A stretch of DNA of 64,000 nt from Wurfbainia villosa (Eukaryota > Streptophyta > Magnoliopsida > Zingiberales > Zingiberaceae), in NCBI GenBank assembly GCA_025175895.1, contig CM045997.1, forward strand, positions 106,068,479 to 106,132,478, read 5' to 3'. Position 1 is the stretch's first letter. Each line of letters begins with the position of its first letter. The notes beneath the pieces were generated by a model. The model worked only from the letters and a program-made list of their open reading frames with translations. It had not been told where the DNA came from and did not search any database. Position numbers and translations under genes: made by a program. This document shows positions 24,506 to 34,820 of the stretch, in pieces.

Positions 24506-25079
24506 TGTTGGTGTAATCGGCCTAGGTCACGATTAACCAGACTCGAGTTTGACTCGAGTGATGTTTTGATGTTCGACAAAACGTATGACAATGTGATTGT
24601 CATGGAAAGTCCAAGCATGGGTCTTTGCAAGGAAAGTCCAAGCATGGGTCTTGGCAAAGGAAAGTCTAAGCATGGGTCTTGGTATGGAAAGTCCAACATG
24701 GGTTGGCAAGGTAAAGTCCAAGCTTGAGTCTTGGCAATTGAGAAGTCCAAGGGGAATATTAGCGACGTAAAGTTCAAGGGTGGAGTCTTGGCAGCATAAG
24801 TCCAATGGTTGGCAGCGTAAAGTCCAAGCAGAATCTTGGCGGTGTAAGCCCAATGAGCCTTGGCGGTGTAGACCACATTAGCATAACAATAGCTGCTAGA
24901 AGCACTTGAAGGCTAGCGTATGGATGAACAAGTCATGAATGACTTGGAGGGATCCGATAGGCGTGAGGCTGACGGAGGTGGCTAAAAGGCTTAGGTCTAG
25001 GCTAAGGGTGGTCTAGCAAGTATGAGGGCATCATACTTGGGGTAAACCTCATATTTGAGGTTATTAGTTGACTGGGGCT

Positions 25080-25475
25080 TTGGACCAGTCAACTGGTCAA
25101 GTGTTTTGACACTTGGCAGTCGAGTTGCCTTGTATTAGTCAACTAGGGTCAGTCGACTGACGTGAGTCAACTAGGGTTTGACTGCGAGAAAATAGACTAG
25201 CAGTCGACTGCCAACATAGGGTAATCGATTGACGTCCTGATCAGTCGACTGTTAATGTTGGCAATCGACTGATGGTCGAGGAATTGGGAACAGAAAGTTC
25301 CAGAGTTGACTATTAGGGTTTGACAATCGAGTGATGGCTCAATCAGTCGACTGATGGGCATGATCAGTCGACTGATGGCCTATCCGTTGGAACTTATCCA
25401 ACGTGGCTCATGTCGTTGTGAGACAACGGCTACAGGAGCAGTCGACTGATGGTCCCAATCAGTCGACTGCTAGGC
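25080..25475 (+). repeat. CAGTCGACTG palindrome cluster in the solo LTR
   Basis: At least eight full or one-mismatch copies of the palindrome CAGTCGACTG lie here, several extended to ATCAGTCGACTGAT, spaced 20-60 bp. No protein is encoded through this part. It is a shared feature of the LTR family. Confidence 0.85.
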
Positions 25476-25959
25476 GGAATCCAGCCCAAGGAGAAGCTTT
25501 AAAGGGAGCTCGTGGAGAAGGTTTTCGCTATGGTTATTTGAGGAGTTTTGGGGTGATTTGTTGCTGCAATTCGGGGTCTCCAAGTGCAACTCAAGCAACC
25601 AAACAAGCAAGCTTCCAAAAGATCGATTGTAAAGTTTTCTTTGTATTATTTTGTTGTATTTCATTTATAATTGCTTATATTTCATTATTATTGTTGTAAG
25701 AATACTTGTAAGAGGTTTTCTCCACCTTTGGATTATTCCGAGAAGGAGTTATTGAGTAGTGGTGTGTGATTGACATCGCTAGGGCTCATTCGAGCCCAAT
25801 CCATGGAGTAGGGATCATTCGGTTCCGAACCACGTTATATCATAGTGTCTCTTGTGCTTGTGTTGTATGTACTTTTGTTATTATATATTCCGCTGCATTA
25901 ACAAGCTTTGTAAAGACGAACACGATCGAATTCCATCCACGATGAAAACGCGCTATTCA

Positions 25960-25974
25960 CCCCCCCCCCCCCCC
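25960..25974 (+). repeat. Poly-C tract, 15 bases
   Basis: This is an expansion of the CTATTCACCCCCCC(T)CTAG motif near the LTR 3' end. Sister LTRs at 44033-44050 and 55443-55460 have about eight C. Confidence 0.9.
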
Positions 25975-26001
25975 GCTCTAGCGATCACGAACATTCTAAC
26001 A

Positions 26002-28010
26002 CGTTGGATAGGTAGAAAATCAGATTTGAGTAATCTGAGACTCTGGGATCGTTGGCATCCTATGTTCATGATAATTCTCACAGATATAGAAAACTAGGAC
26101 CTAGGGGTAAAAAGTATATCTTTGTAATATATTATGAGACTTCTAAGGGTTGTGTCTTCATCGGTGAGCAACAAGATGGAACCATCTCCGAAATAAAGTC
26201 GAGAGATGTGATTTTTCTCAAGACTGAGTTCCTAACTAGAGGTGATGTTGATAAAACTATTCCTCTATTTGAGGAGGATGATAAATTATCAACAATAGAG
26301 ATGTCACAGAGGATGCATGAATCTAGTCAACTGAGTGGGAGTAATTTGTCGAGTCATGAGTTGACTTTTCAACAACCCAACTTATAGAGAAGTGTTTGTA
26401 AGATTAAACCTAAAAAAAGGTTTAATATTGAGAATGAGATATTAATGATACTCCCTATTGACGATCATGAACCTCGATCGATTGAGGAAGCATTAGGATG
26501 GAATGTTAGAGAAAAATAGAAAGTTGTAATGGAAGAAAAATGGAGTCTATGAGAAATAATCATGTTTGAGATTTAGTCAATCTTCCTCCTGGCCGAAGGC
26601 TATTGGGAATAAATGAATTCTCAAAATAAAAAGAAAAATAGATGGATCAATTAATGATACAAAGCTTGTTTAGTTGAAAAAGGATATACTCAACTGGAGG
26701 GTATTGATTTTGGAGAGACATTTTCTCTTGTAGTGAAGTTTGTTAATATGAGTTATTTTGATTTTTGTAGCACATTATAACTTGACATTACATCAAATAG
26801 ATGTAAAATTAACTTTCCTGAATGGTGAGCTTAACGAGAAAATCCATATGATACAACCAGAAGGTTTCATTCCTGAAGGCCAAGAGAATAAAGTATGTAG
26901 ACTTAAAAAATCTATATATATGTCAAAACAAGTGTTAACAGTGGAACAAAAGATTTAATCAAGTCAGTTTATCTTATGGTTTCGAAATTATTAATGAGGA
27001 TCATTGTTTTTTCCTAAGAAAGGAAAAAAATTGTCATTTTATCATTATATATTGATGATTTACTGATAGTTAGAAATGACATTGAATTTGTGATAGAAGT
27101 CAAAGAGTGACTTTCATCACAATTTGACATAATAGATATAGGAAAAGCTGAGTGTATCTCAAGAGTGAAGATCATAAGAGATCAATCTAAAAGACTCTTG
27201 GGTTTGTCTCAAGAGACTTATATCACTAAAATGTTACAAAATCTCAGCATATCTGATTGCAACATAGGTTATACACCTATTGTGAAAGGTACTTTTCTAA
27301 AAAAGAGTATGTGTCCCAAGACTCCTAAAAAAATAACCCAGATTGAAAAAAGATCATATGTCAGTGTCATTGGTAGTTTGATGTATACTATGTTGTGAAC
27401 ACATCTTGATATCAGCTATGTTATTGGCTTAGTCATTCGGTTCCAGTTAAACCCAGGACCGAGACACTGGAAAGCGGTGAAGAGGATATTCAGATATATG
27501 AAAGCAATAATAGATTATTGTCTTTGTTTTCAAGGATCAGATATAGCCTAAAGGACTATTAAAATGCATATTTGGTTAGGGACATGGATGATAGGAAATC
27601 CACATCTGACTATGTCTTCTTGTTGAATGGTGGCGTCATCTCATGGAATAACAAGAAATATGCTTATGTAGTCTTGTCGATGATGGAAGCTGAATATGTA
27701 ACTTGTTCAGTAGTTGTGTAAGAAGTTGTTTGATTAAGAAGGTTCTTGAAGCATCTGAAGATTGCTGAAGATAATAAAAGTTCTATTACTGTCTATTGTT
27801 AGTTTTTAGAAGGATTCTAAATATTACAGCAAGGGCAAGCATATAGCTATTAGGTATAATTTTGTAAGGGATATTGTTGGAAAGAAAAATATGATTCTTG
27901 AGTATATCCCTACACGTGTTATGCTTGCAGATCCTTTTACTAAGCCATTGATTAAAGAGTTTTCCCATGGACATGTGAAGTCTTTGGAACTTTGAAGAAT
28001 GTAACAAAAT
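26002..28010 (+). pseudogene. Copia polyprotein remnant: integrase end, reverse transcriptase, RNase H (part 3)
   Basis: Frames broken by stops and indels read, in order: an integrase C-terminal phrase with SRDVIF (about 26200); the inter-domain linker; an RT with DVKLTFLNGEL (about 26796-26828), a PEGFIPEGQ phrase (about 26858-26884) and the catalytic YIDDLL (27048-27065); then RNase H ending with ADPFTKPL (about 27926-27950). RT copies RNA to DNA, with the two Asp of YIDD as metal ligands, and RNase H degrades the RNA strand. Internal stops, for example in the RT linker at 26519, make it non-functional. It is the host into which the gag-only element and solo LTR inserted. Confidence 0.82.
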
Positions 28011-28517
28011 AGTAATGACAATCAGATATTATAAGATGATTTGATTGTAAAATGCAATAATATATTCAGTGTATATGTTCTTGTTACATTTATATAAAGT
28101 TTCGGTGAGCATGTTGGCGAGTTAAGATTGATTCTCTCACATGAACAATCATCTCTATTTGTTAAGTATGAATAGAGATAAGACAGCTGTAAGTGGAGAC
28201 ATAACTGTAAGATGGGATCACCTTGAATAGTTATATCAAGATGAGATCATTTGTGGATTGATGGTCGAAGTAAATGCACCCACCATTTACTAAACATGTT
28301 TAAAACCATATTATAATTCATGAGTTGAATTCGGGATTAGACATTGAAAATGTATAAACTGAAATATATACGATGTTAAATTTAAGAAAAACATACACTT
28401 TTTATTAGTAAAGAAAATAACATCGCAACATATGATTCATACTATATGTGCTAAAATAATAATAAGAGTAGTAGGAGAAAGGATTCGTGCTTCTCTACTA
28501 TGTGAGACCTTGAGATT
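28011..28517 (+). other. Non-coding 3' region, probably of the same copia element
   Basis: AT-rich sequence follows the RNase H end. No polypurine tract or LTR start could be fixed. The sequence ending ...TTGAGATTATATG reads plausibly on into 36717 (TTGATATCAGT...), as if one LTR were split by the insertions at 28523-36711. That continuity is an inference from the ATATG repeats. Confidence 0.4.
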
Positions 28518-28739
28518 ATATGTGTAAAATACCAGAAAAAAAAATAAAATAAAATAAAATGGATGTTGGGTAATTAGGAGAATACTCTATAGAAATTTTC
28601 CAGAAATTTTTAAGAATTTTTATGGACTCGAACAGAAATTTCTAAGCCTTTTTTGTGTAAGTGTTAGTGGGCTTAACGAGTCGGAAATCCAACCCATTAA
28701 ACAAACCCGATTCGTCCCGTTAAACCTTAACGCCCGGTT

Positions 28740-29240
28740 CCTTTTCCGTTTCTACGCCGCTAATTTTTATTCCTCGCGAGCGTTTCCCAGCCGCGATAGT
28801 TACTGCTTTTTAATGTCGTCACCTCGCGATGAACCCCTTCACCGAGCTCTTCCTTTCTCCCTCCCGGCTCGCCTCTCGCGACTCCTTGCTCTTCTTCGAC
28901 GATTCCCTGCCCACCGACCGGAGCACGTCTTCTCCCCCAAAGCAACCCGTGATCGATCTCTCTCTCTGCCTCTCGTGTTCTCTTCTCCTTCGAAGCGACC
29001 GCAATCGATCTCTCCCTCTCCTCCTCGCTGTTCTCCTCGCAAGCCTTCCTCCGCTTGCGACCTCTCCGACGTCGGGCCGTTCCCTCTCTGCGGCGCGGGC
29101 CTCTTCTCGCAGCAGCGGCGGCGTGTTCGACGACCGACGGGGGGAGGACAGGAACGGGCTGGAAGCTCCGTTTTGGCTACTTCCCGACGGTAGGCGACCG
29201 AGCGAGTTCTAATCGCTGTTGTCCGTTCGTCGCCGAAGCA
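28740..29240 (+). other. GC-rich, pyrimidine-rich leader inside the gypsy LTR
   Basis: A CT-rich block with CpG-rich codon-like composition sits in an otherwise AT-rich LTR. Equivalent blocks lie at about 11935-12320 and 60170-60560 in the other gypsy LTRs. Frames on both strands stay open for 100-160 codons, but they are not conserved between copies, so I do not call a protein. It resembles the 5' untranslated leader of plant genes. Confidence 0.55.
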
Positions 29241-30692
29241 AGGTAAGGGTTGTCTGTCCCCTGCTTTTCCCTCGATTTTGGAAGGAATCCAACTGTTAAC
29301 GCATTTTGTGTGTTTAAACATAGATTTCTGCAGAAACTAGGGTTGGCGTTGGCGTTGTTTTTCTGGCAAACGAGCAATTGGGGAGGTTTTTCTTCGAATC
29401 AGGGGCACCAGAGATCTTGGCCGACGAATAGGGCAGCCCACTTCGAGTTATTTTCCCTCGCGATTACTGATCTCCATTGCCGATCAGTGCTGGAACTAGG
29501 TAAGAGTGATCGTATCATTTTTGTGATGAGGATACAACTCCAATTTGTGATGTCCTGTGCGTGACCTAAGCTGTGTTTGAGCAGAATCGGTGAACAAGGA
29601 GATAGGACGGGGAAGGGCTGCCGGTTTGGGGATTTGTATTGCTGGTGACACTTCAATTGTTGGTAAGCACGATCCCCTTCCTTATTTTTATGCGGTCAAT
29701 TCAGTACAATGTGTGGGATTACTGTTCTTAATACCAATTTACTGTTGTGTGATTGTTTACGGTTGTGAATCAAGTTGTGATGGGGTTCTTTTGGCTGTGA
29801 GAAGGGGTTGTTTAGTAGAAATAAGCGTAGGAATGTTCTGATTAGTGTGGAATTGAATGTATAGACTGGTGTAGTGGTTAATTGGAAATGGGGGATTTTT
29901 AATTATGATGTTAACGGTATCAGTTGAGGGTCTAATGTGAAGGTGGGTTACAGTGAATCGACCTTGGATAATTTGAGGGATTTTCCTAATCCGTATTCGA
30001 TAAAAAAGGATGCGACTATAGGAGCAAGATAGTAGTAAACAATATGTTGTCATGTGCTTGAACTAAAATGTAATTGATGCTATTTGCAGGACGTGGATAC
30101 GAGACAGGTCCGCGGTAGTGAGGACGTTATTACTACGAGCATATACAGCAGGTGAGTAATTCCTACCCTGGTCAGGTAGTTAATGCATACAGATTTAGAT
30201 GCATGATCATCTTAAATGATCATGTTACCTTGACCATGTTCTATTTATCTTATGCTTGATACTTTATCCGTTGGCTATTAACTCCTTGTTGCTATCATGT
30301 TTATTTTACCATAATTAGGAGTTATACATATAGATGATGTAAATAACTTAGAATTTATTTAAGTTAAATACAAGTAGTAAAGTCCGGATGACAACTTGAT
30401 TGTAAATTGGGCAAAAGGTCATCCGTAGGTAGATAAGGTCTTGAACCTAGGGTTAATTTTAGTACTCATAGATTGCATGTTTACTACCGACCATACATTA
30501 TGTAAACGGTCAGGAGAATGGTATTTAGGGTGTCGCTACGGACCGGTGGTCCTAGCCTGATATGATCAGTTGAGTACGACTCTCTACAGGGTAGAAAGTG
30601 CGTGATCTGGTTAGCATGACCCTCTGTAGAATAGAGAGTCTATGGTAGATGTCTGTTTGTGAGACCTTACATTCATGTCATTTGCATGCACG

Positions 30693-30732
30693 CTGGCGAC
30701 GATGTCTCCCTTGTGGTCGAGAGTGTCGCCAG
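30693..30732 (+). other. Conserved LTR hairpin, CTGGCGAC / GTCGCCAG arms
   Basis: Perfect 8-bp arms enclose a 24-nt loop containing TCTCCCTTG. The LTR at 40138 has CTGACGAC/GTCGTCAG at 40684-40726, where an arm base and its partner have both changed. Confidence 0.7.
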
Positions 30733-32008
30733 TCATCCTGCCTCCACGGTCACTCATAGGAGGAGTAACCGGTGTGAGGGCAGAGCATTGTAGTGCCGCA
30801 CTCTATCACTATAGACGGTGATAATTGGATTTGCGTGTCGTAGTCCTGCGTGTGTGGCACTCGACCACTCATGGGTAGTGACTGTCGGAGTGGCCAACAG
30901 CAGGGACCCCCATCGTGTAGCTTGCTCTTTATGCTTATATGATACTCGATCATACTGCCCACTCGGCCACTCGAGAGTAGTGGTTGGTGTTGAGATGGGA
31001 CAGTTGTCATGCTCGAGCCACCGAGGCCACACTGGAGTCGTGGTAGCTTTAGGGTGAGCCGACATGACCATGCATGCTGCATTGCCGACTTATGGCATTT
31101 TGTGCATATTACCATATATATACATATATGCATGTATATATATATATGGATGATTGTGATTAGCATACATATATAGATGCATTCTATATATATATGCTTA
31201 TTGTGATGCTGCATTTGTATGTACTATGTTTGTTGCATTTGTTTGCACATATTCATACATGTTATTACATTTTCTGTATGGAAGTAGGCCAGTACCTGTA
31301 TACTTGTTAGTTATTCACTGTGATACCCTTGACCCATATCAGGATGTAGTATAGTTAGTACTATTCCTTATACTATATGTTGTGGATATGTGCTCAGGTT
31401 GGATAGGTGTAGCGTAGCAGACATTCAGGTATGTCTGTGTTTCATATTGACTGTTGGTTAGAAGTTATATATACATGGATATGTTATCATGCTAGTGATA
31501 CCTGTAGATTTTACTGTCGAAATACATGTGATATTAATATACATGTTTATCTATTACCTGCTGAGTTTTACTCACTCCCACGGACCCTGGGTTTTTCTGT
31601 CGCCCAGGTAACAGGTAGAAGTCTTCGTGATGACTTGGAGCTGCGCCGGCGATCCATCCCATCTCCACATTTTGAGTCTCCCGAGGATTTGTGATTTGTA
31701 TTTGTGTTATGGATTTTGTTCTATGTATGGACTTCGTCGTTATGTTGTGGACTTTATTTTGTGTCGATGTTTTATGTACGGTTTTAGTACTGTGGTCTTG
31801 TCAGGTGGTGTACACCTGTATATTTTGGTATATTTTGTTATCGGTATGTGCTTATATTTTCGCTGGGTGTTTGATATACTTATATCTGTTTATTATGTTG
31901 TTGTTGTGGGCCTACGGGCCTTGTATTAACCCGAGATGTTGCCACGTATAGGGGAGATGTCGTCCGTTTGATTTTCGGCACGGCATACTCTCGGGGCGTG
32001 ACAATATG

Positions 32009-32203
32009 TGTTGAAAGTATTGATAATACAATCAAAGTCTCACATTAGTAACACAAAGAAAATACCATGTGCTTATAAGATGAAAAAAATTATTTATATT
32101 GGGATGAGATAATTTTGGTATAGGCCAAAAATAAAACCATAAAAGTCCAAAGTGGACAATATCATACCATTGTGAAGATATGTGAATCTTATTTGCACCA
32201 ACA
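32009..32203 (+). repeat. TRIM-like LTR, plus orientation, with primer site after it
   Basis: It starts TGTTGAAAG and ends TGCACCAACA. It is followed by TTAGTATCAGAGC (32205-32217), a one-mismatch initiator-Met primer site. That fixes its orientation as opposite to the three other copies of this LTR. Confidence 0.75.
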
Positions 32204-32284
32204 ATTAGTATCAGAGCGATATGTGAACGACCTCTAATTTCCAACAAGTGGTATCAGAGTAGTCTTTGATTCCAATCACTCAAT

Positions 32285-32797
32285 TATTGGTGCAAATAAG
32301 ATTCATATATCTCACAATAGTACGATATTATCTATTTTGAACCTAAACCCTCATGATTTTATTTTTGGGCTATACCCAAAAAATCTTATCCTAATATAGA
32401 TATTTTTTTTATCTTATAAGTACATGATCTTTTCCATGTGTTACCAATGTAGGACTTTGATTGCATTCTCAATACTCCAAACAATCCCCCCTCAAATGAA
32501 GGACACATTGAACCTCCCCCCTCCCTCAAGCATATCTATCCTCAAAGGACTTCCTCTGCTTAATGTTCGATCCTCAACCCACCACATCTTCTTGCTAACT
32601 GTCTAATCTTCCTGACCTAGTTGGGCTTTCTTCTAGTTGTTCAGTCCTTCTTACCCAACTAGACTTCCTGCCAGTTGTCCAGTCCTTCTTACCCAACTAG
32701 ACTTCCTGTCTGGTGTCTGATCCTCTTAATATGGACATGAGAGTTTCACTTCCTTTATTCGAGGTTCATACCTTGATATGAACCATAACTCTGATAC
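32285..32797 (-). mobile_element. TRIM-like element, minus strand, 3' LTR plus internal region
   Basis: The 3' LTR is 32285-32483. The adjacent CCCCCCTC is the reverse complement of a polypurine tract. The internal region to about 32797 is non-coding, with repeated phrases such as CCCAACTAGACTTCCTG, and ends in a reverse-complement primer site (CTCTGATACCA). The 5' LTR expected next is absent and is replaced by more primer-site repeats. Confidence 0.65.
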
Positions 32798-32876
32798 CAC
32801 TTGTTAAAATCAGAGATGGCTCTGATACCACTAGTTGAAAATCATAGATCCTCCACATATCTCTCTGATACCACTT
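32789..32876 (-). promoter_or_regulatory. Three primer-binding-site copies in a row
   Basis: CTCTGATACCACT, the reverse complement of AGTGGTATCAGAG, occurs three times (about 32790, 32819 and 32862). Short AT-rich spacers separate the copies, and a copia LTR start follows. Each should normally mark one LTR/internal boundary. Confidence 0.75.
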
Positions 32877-34801
32877 GTAGGACCTTGCGGGATCATCAAG
32901 CTCTGTCATACAATGCATGACACCGCGAGGCCAAGATCCTACGAAATGCAAATGCAGTGAAAAAGAAAATTTTTGTTGCATCTCGTAGAACCCCTGCTAG
33001 GCTTTCTTGTCTTTGACCATAGATTATCTCATAATCGTAATAGGGTTAAAGATAAATGTTCATACCTTCGTGATCTTTCACAGATCTGTAGAAACATTGA
33101 GCAAGATTAATCAACCTTGCCTCTACTAATATCCACGTCGGATCTTTGTAAGACAATCTTATCAAAGGCCACAAGCCTCCCTTTACGAACTAGGTTAACA
33201 GTGCGTGGAAAAGAAGGTTGAGAAGAGGGGAGATGACACAAGAATCTCGGATTAGAGGAGGAAGTAGCTTAGTGTTTCTCAAGAAGCAAAAAGCATAGTG
33301 TTTCTCAAGAAGCAAGAAGCAAGTAGCAAGAAACTTGTTGAATGAGATCTCATCTCTTCTTTTGCCTATATAGAAACTTATAAAGAAACTCCCTCCCCAT
33401 CCTATGGAAACTTTAAGGTGAAGAGGCAGCAAAATGGGGAGTTTCAAGAATCCTAACGAAACTCTTCTCACCTCTTTTCATTTGGTCGACCAACATAATG
33501 GAGAAGAAGAAAAAAATCTAATTTTTCTTCTCTTCCTTCATCTCCAAGCAAGCTCTTTTATTCATTGATTCACAATCATGAACTTATTAATGGGCTTGTG
33601 GATTATGTGCCATTATTTCTTTTCCATCTTGGGCTATTAGGTTTTAGAGTATTTCTAGAATCCAATAATAAATCCCATCTATTCATAAACTCTTTTATGA
33701 ATAACCAATACTTGTGCCTTATTAGTTTGGTCTAACCAGACATAACCTCTATCTCTTTGAGAATCATATTCTCTAACTTGCTTTACGTCTCTTAAGACAC
33801 CATTATGCATGTGACCTAATAGGTTCTTGACTATGTTGGCAATTCATAACTAACCATTAGTTATAAATAGATCATGAGTGACACCTAGCAGTACATCATA
33901 ATCCCCAATTGACTAAAAAGTCATTGTTGACTTTAGCACAATTCTGAACACTTTAGCAGCTATAATTGTTTGTGTCTCTGTTCTTTTCACTCTTCCTGTA
34001 CCCACTTGGTTCAGAATATAGTCTATAATGCTCGTCCCCACTAGGCTGACTATATCACACCTAGCCCAAGTATAGTTTCTTGTCCTTTGGATTCAAGTTA
34101 CTCCATACATGTGTACAAGAGCATTATCTTCTTAACATGTGTTTTTGCCCAAAGACTTCTAAGTAACAATCTTGACAAGAGACCTAGGGTATACATCTCC
34201 TTATAACATAAGTGGTGAATCCTCTATAGGTTATTTAAACATCTTCGATCACTTTAACTTATATCCAATTAATCTAGAGTGACACCTCCTATGGAGATGA
34301 CTACGAAGAAGATAAAGTATAATTCGTCATGATCAAGATGACTTGAATATCACAAGTCTAAGAAAGATTGCACTCAAACTGCAATGAAAACTTTATCAAC
34401 ATTAATAACAATATGAAGTCTCATAGCAGATCACTCCAATAAACTAGTTATCCTAACTAGTATCCACAAGTTCACTCGCAACATCCTTATGCTCTCATTC
34501 AGTGAGTATCGAATGCTCGAATAAACCAAGGAGCATAACATGTGTTAGTCTCCCAAAATTGATGATGTCCAATCTCATTAATTTATTGACTAGGGATAAT
34601 TTTAATTTACATAATTACACATGATGAGATATTAATTAACTAATTATGATGCAATCAAAATTTCTCTCATGTTATGTATCGTATTGTAGACTTCAGTAAA
34701 TAAGTTTAAGATCCTATCAAATATACATAAATTGTACACTCAAACAGTGAATTTTATTAATAACATCTAAGGTGATTGTCTGATGACATCTCTCTATTAC
34801 A
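32876..34801 (-). repeat. Copia 3' LTR, minus strand (1.93 kb)
   Basis: It starts TGTAGGACCTTG and ends CTATTACA on the plus strand. The RNase H end of a minus-strand copia pol lies just to its right, with a purine-rich stretch between (34802-34820). Its left edge abuts a primer-site sequence, which normally belongs beside a 5' LTR, so this LTR may have been shared by two joined elements. It contains no convincing coding sequence. Confidence 0.7.
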
Positions 34802-34820
34802 ATATATATACTCTCACTTG

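Larger units (their letters stand above)
24506..26001 (+). repeat. Solo LTR of the gag-only family, duplication CGTTG
   Basis: It starts TGTTGGTGTAATCGG and ends ACATTCTAACA, 1496 bp. CGTTG is on both sides (24501-24505 and 26002-26006). Neither primer site nor gag is present. It carries the full family layout: CCAAG...CTTGG repeats (24605-24860), a dense run of CAGTCGACTG palindromes (25080-25470) and the late CTATTCACCCC motif, here expanded. Because its palindromes are largely intact, it is a good reference copy for judging damage in the copies at 42-55 kb. Confidence 0.9.
28523..32003 (+). repeat. Gypsy solo LTR, 3.48 kb, duplication ATATG
   Basis: It starts TGTAAAATACCAG and ends CTCGGGGCGTGACA. 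ATATG flanks it at 28518-28522 and 32004-32008. No primer site or coding region follows, so it is a solo LTR. It is the most complete LTR of its family in the window. It carries a GC-rich pyrimidine leader (28740-29240), GTAAGG at 29243, TATTTGCAG ending at 30089, conserved hairpins (30693-30983), TA-rich runs (31110-31195), and a CCCAGGTAACAGGTAGAAG block (31603-31621) near the end. Long open frames in the GC-rich leader run on both strands and look compositional. Confidence 0.9.

Noticed and set aside
24600..24860. Regularly spaced repeats suggesting a CRISPR-like array
   Set aside because: Units are imperfect, without unique spacers, lie within a solo LTR bounded by a target duplication in a plant genome, and recur in every LTR of the family.
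28813..29321. GC-rich open frames on both strands, up to 160 codons
   Set aside because: They lie in the GC/CT-rich leader of a gypsy LTR. The equivalent parts of the other LTRs (11926-12383, 60146-60633) give different proteins in different frames, so this is composition, not coding.
30750..31214. 154-codon minus-strand frame in the gypsy LTR, with a related frame at 40744-41189
   Set aside because: It spans the hairpin block and TA microsatellite. Similarity between copies reflects conserved LTR DNA, and frames and ends differ.
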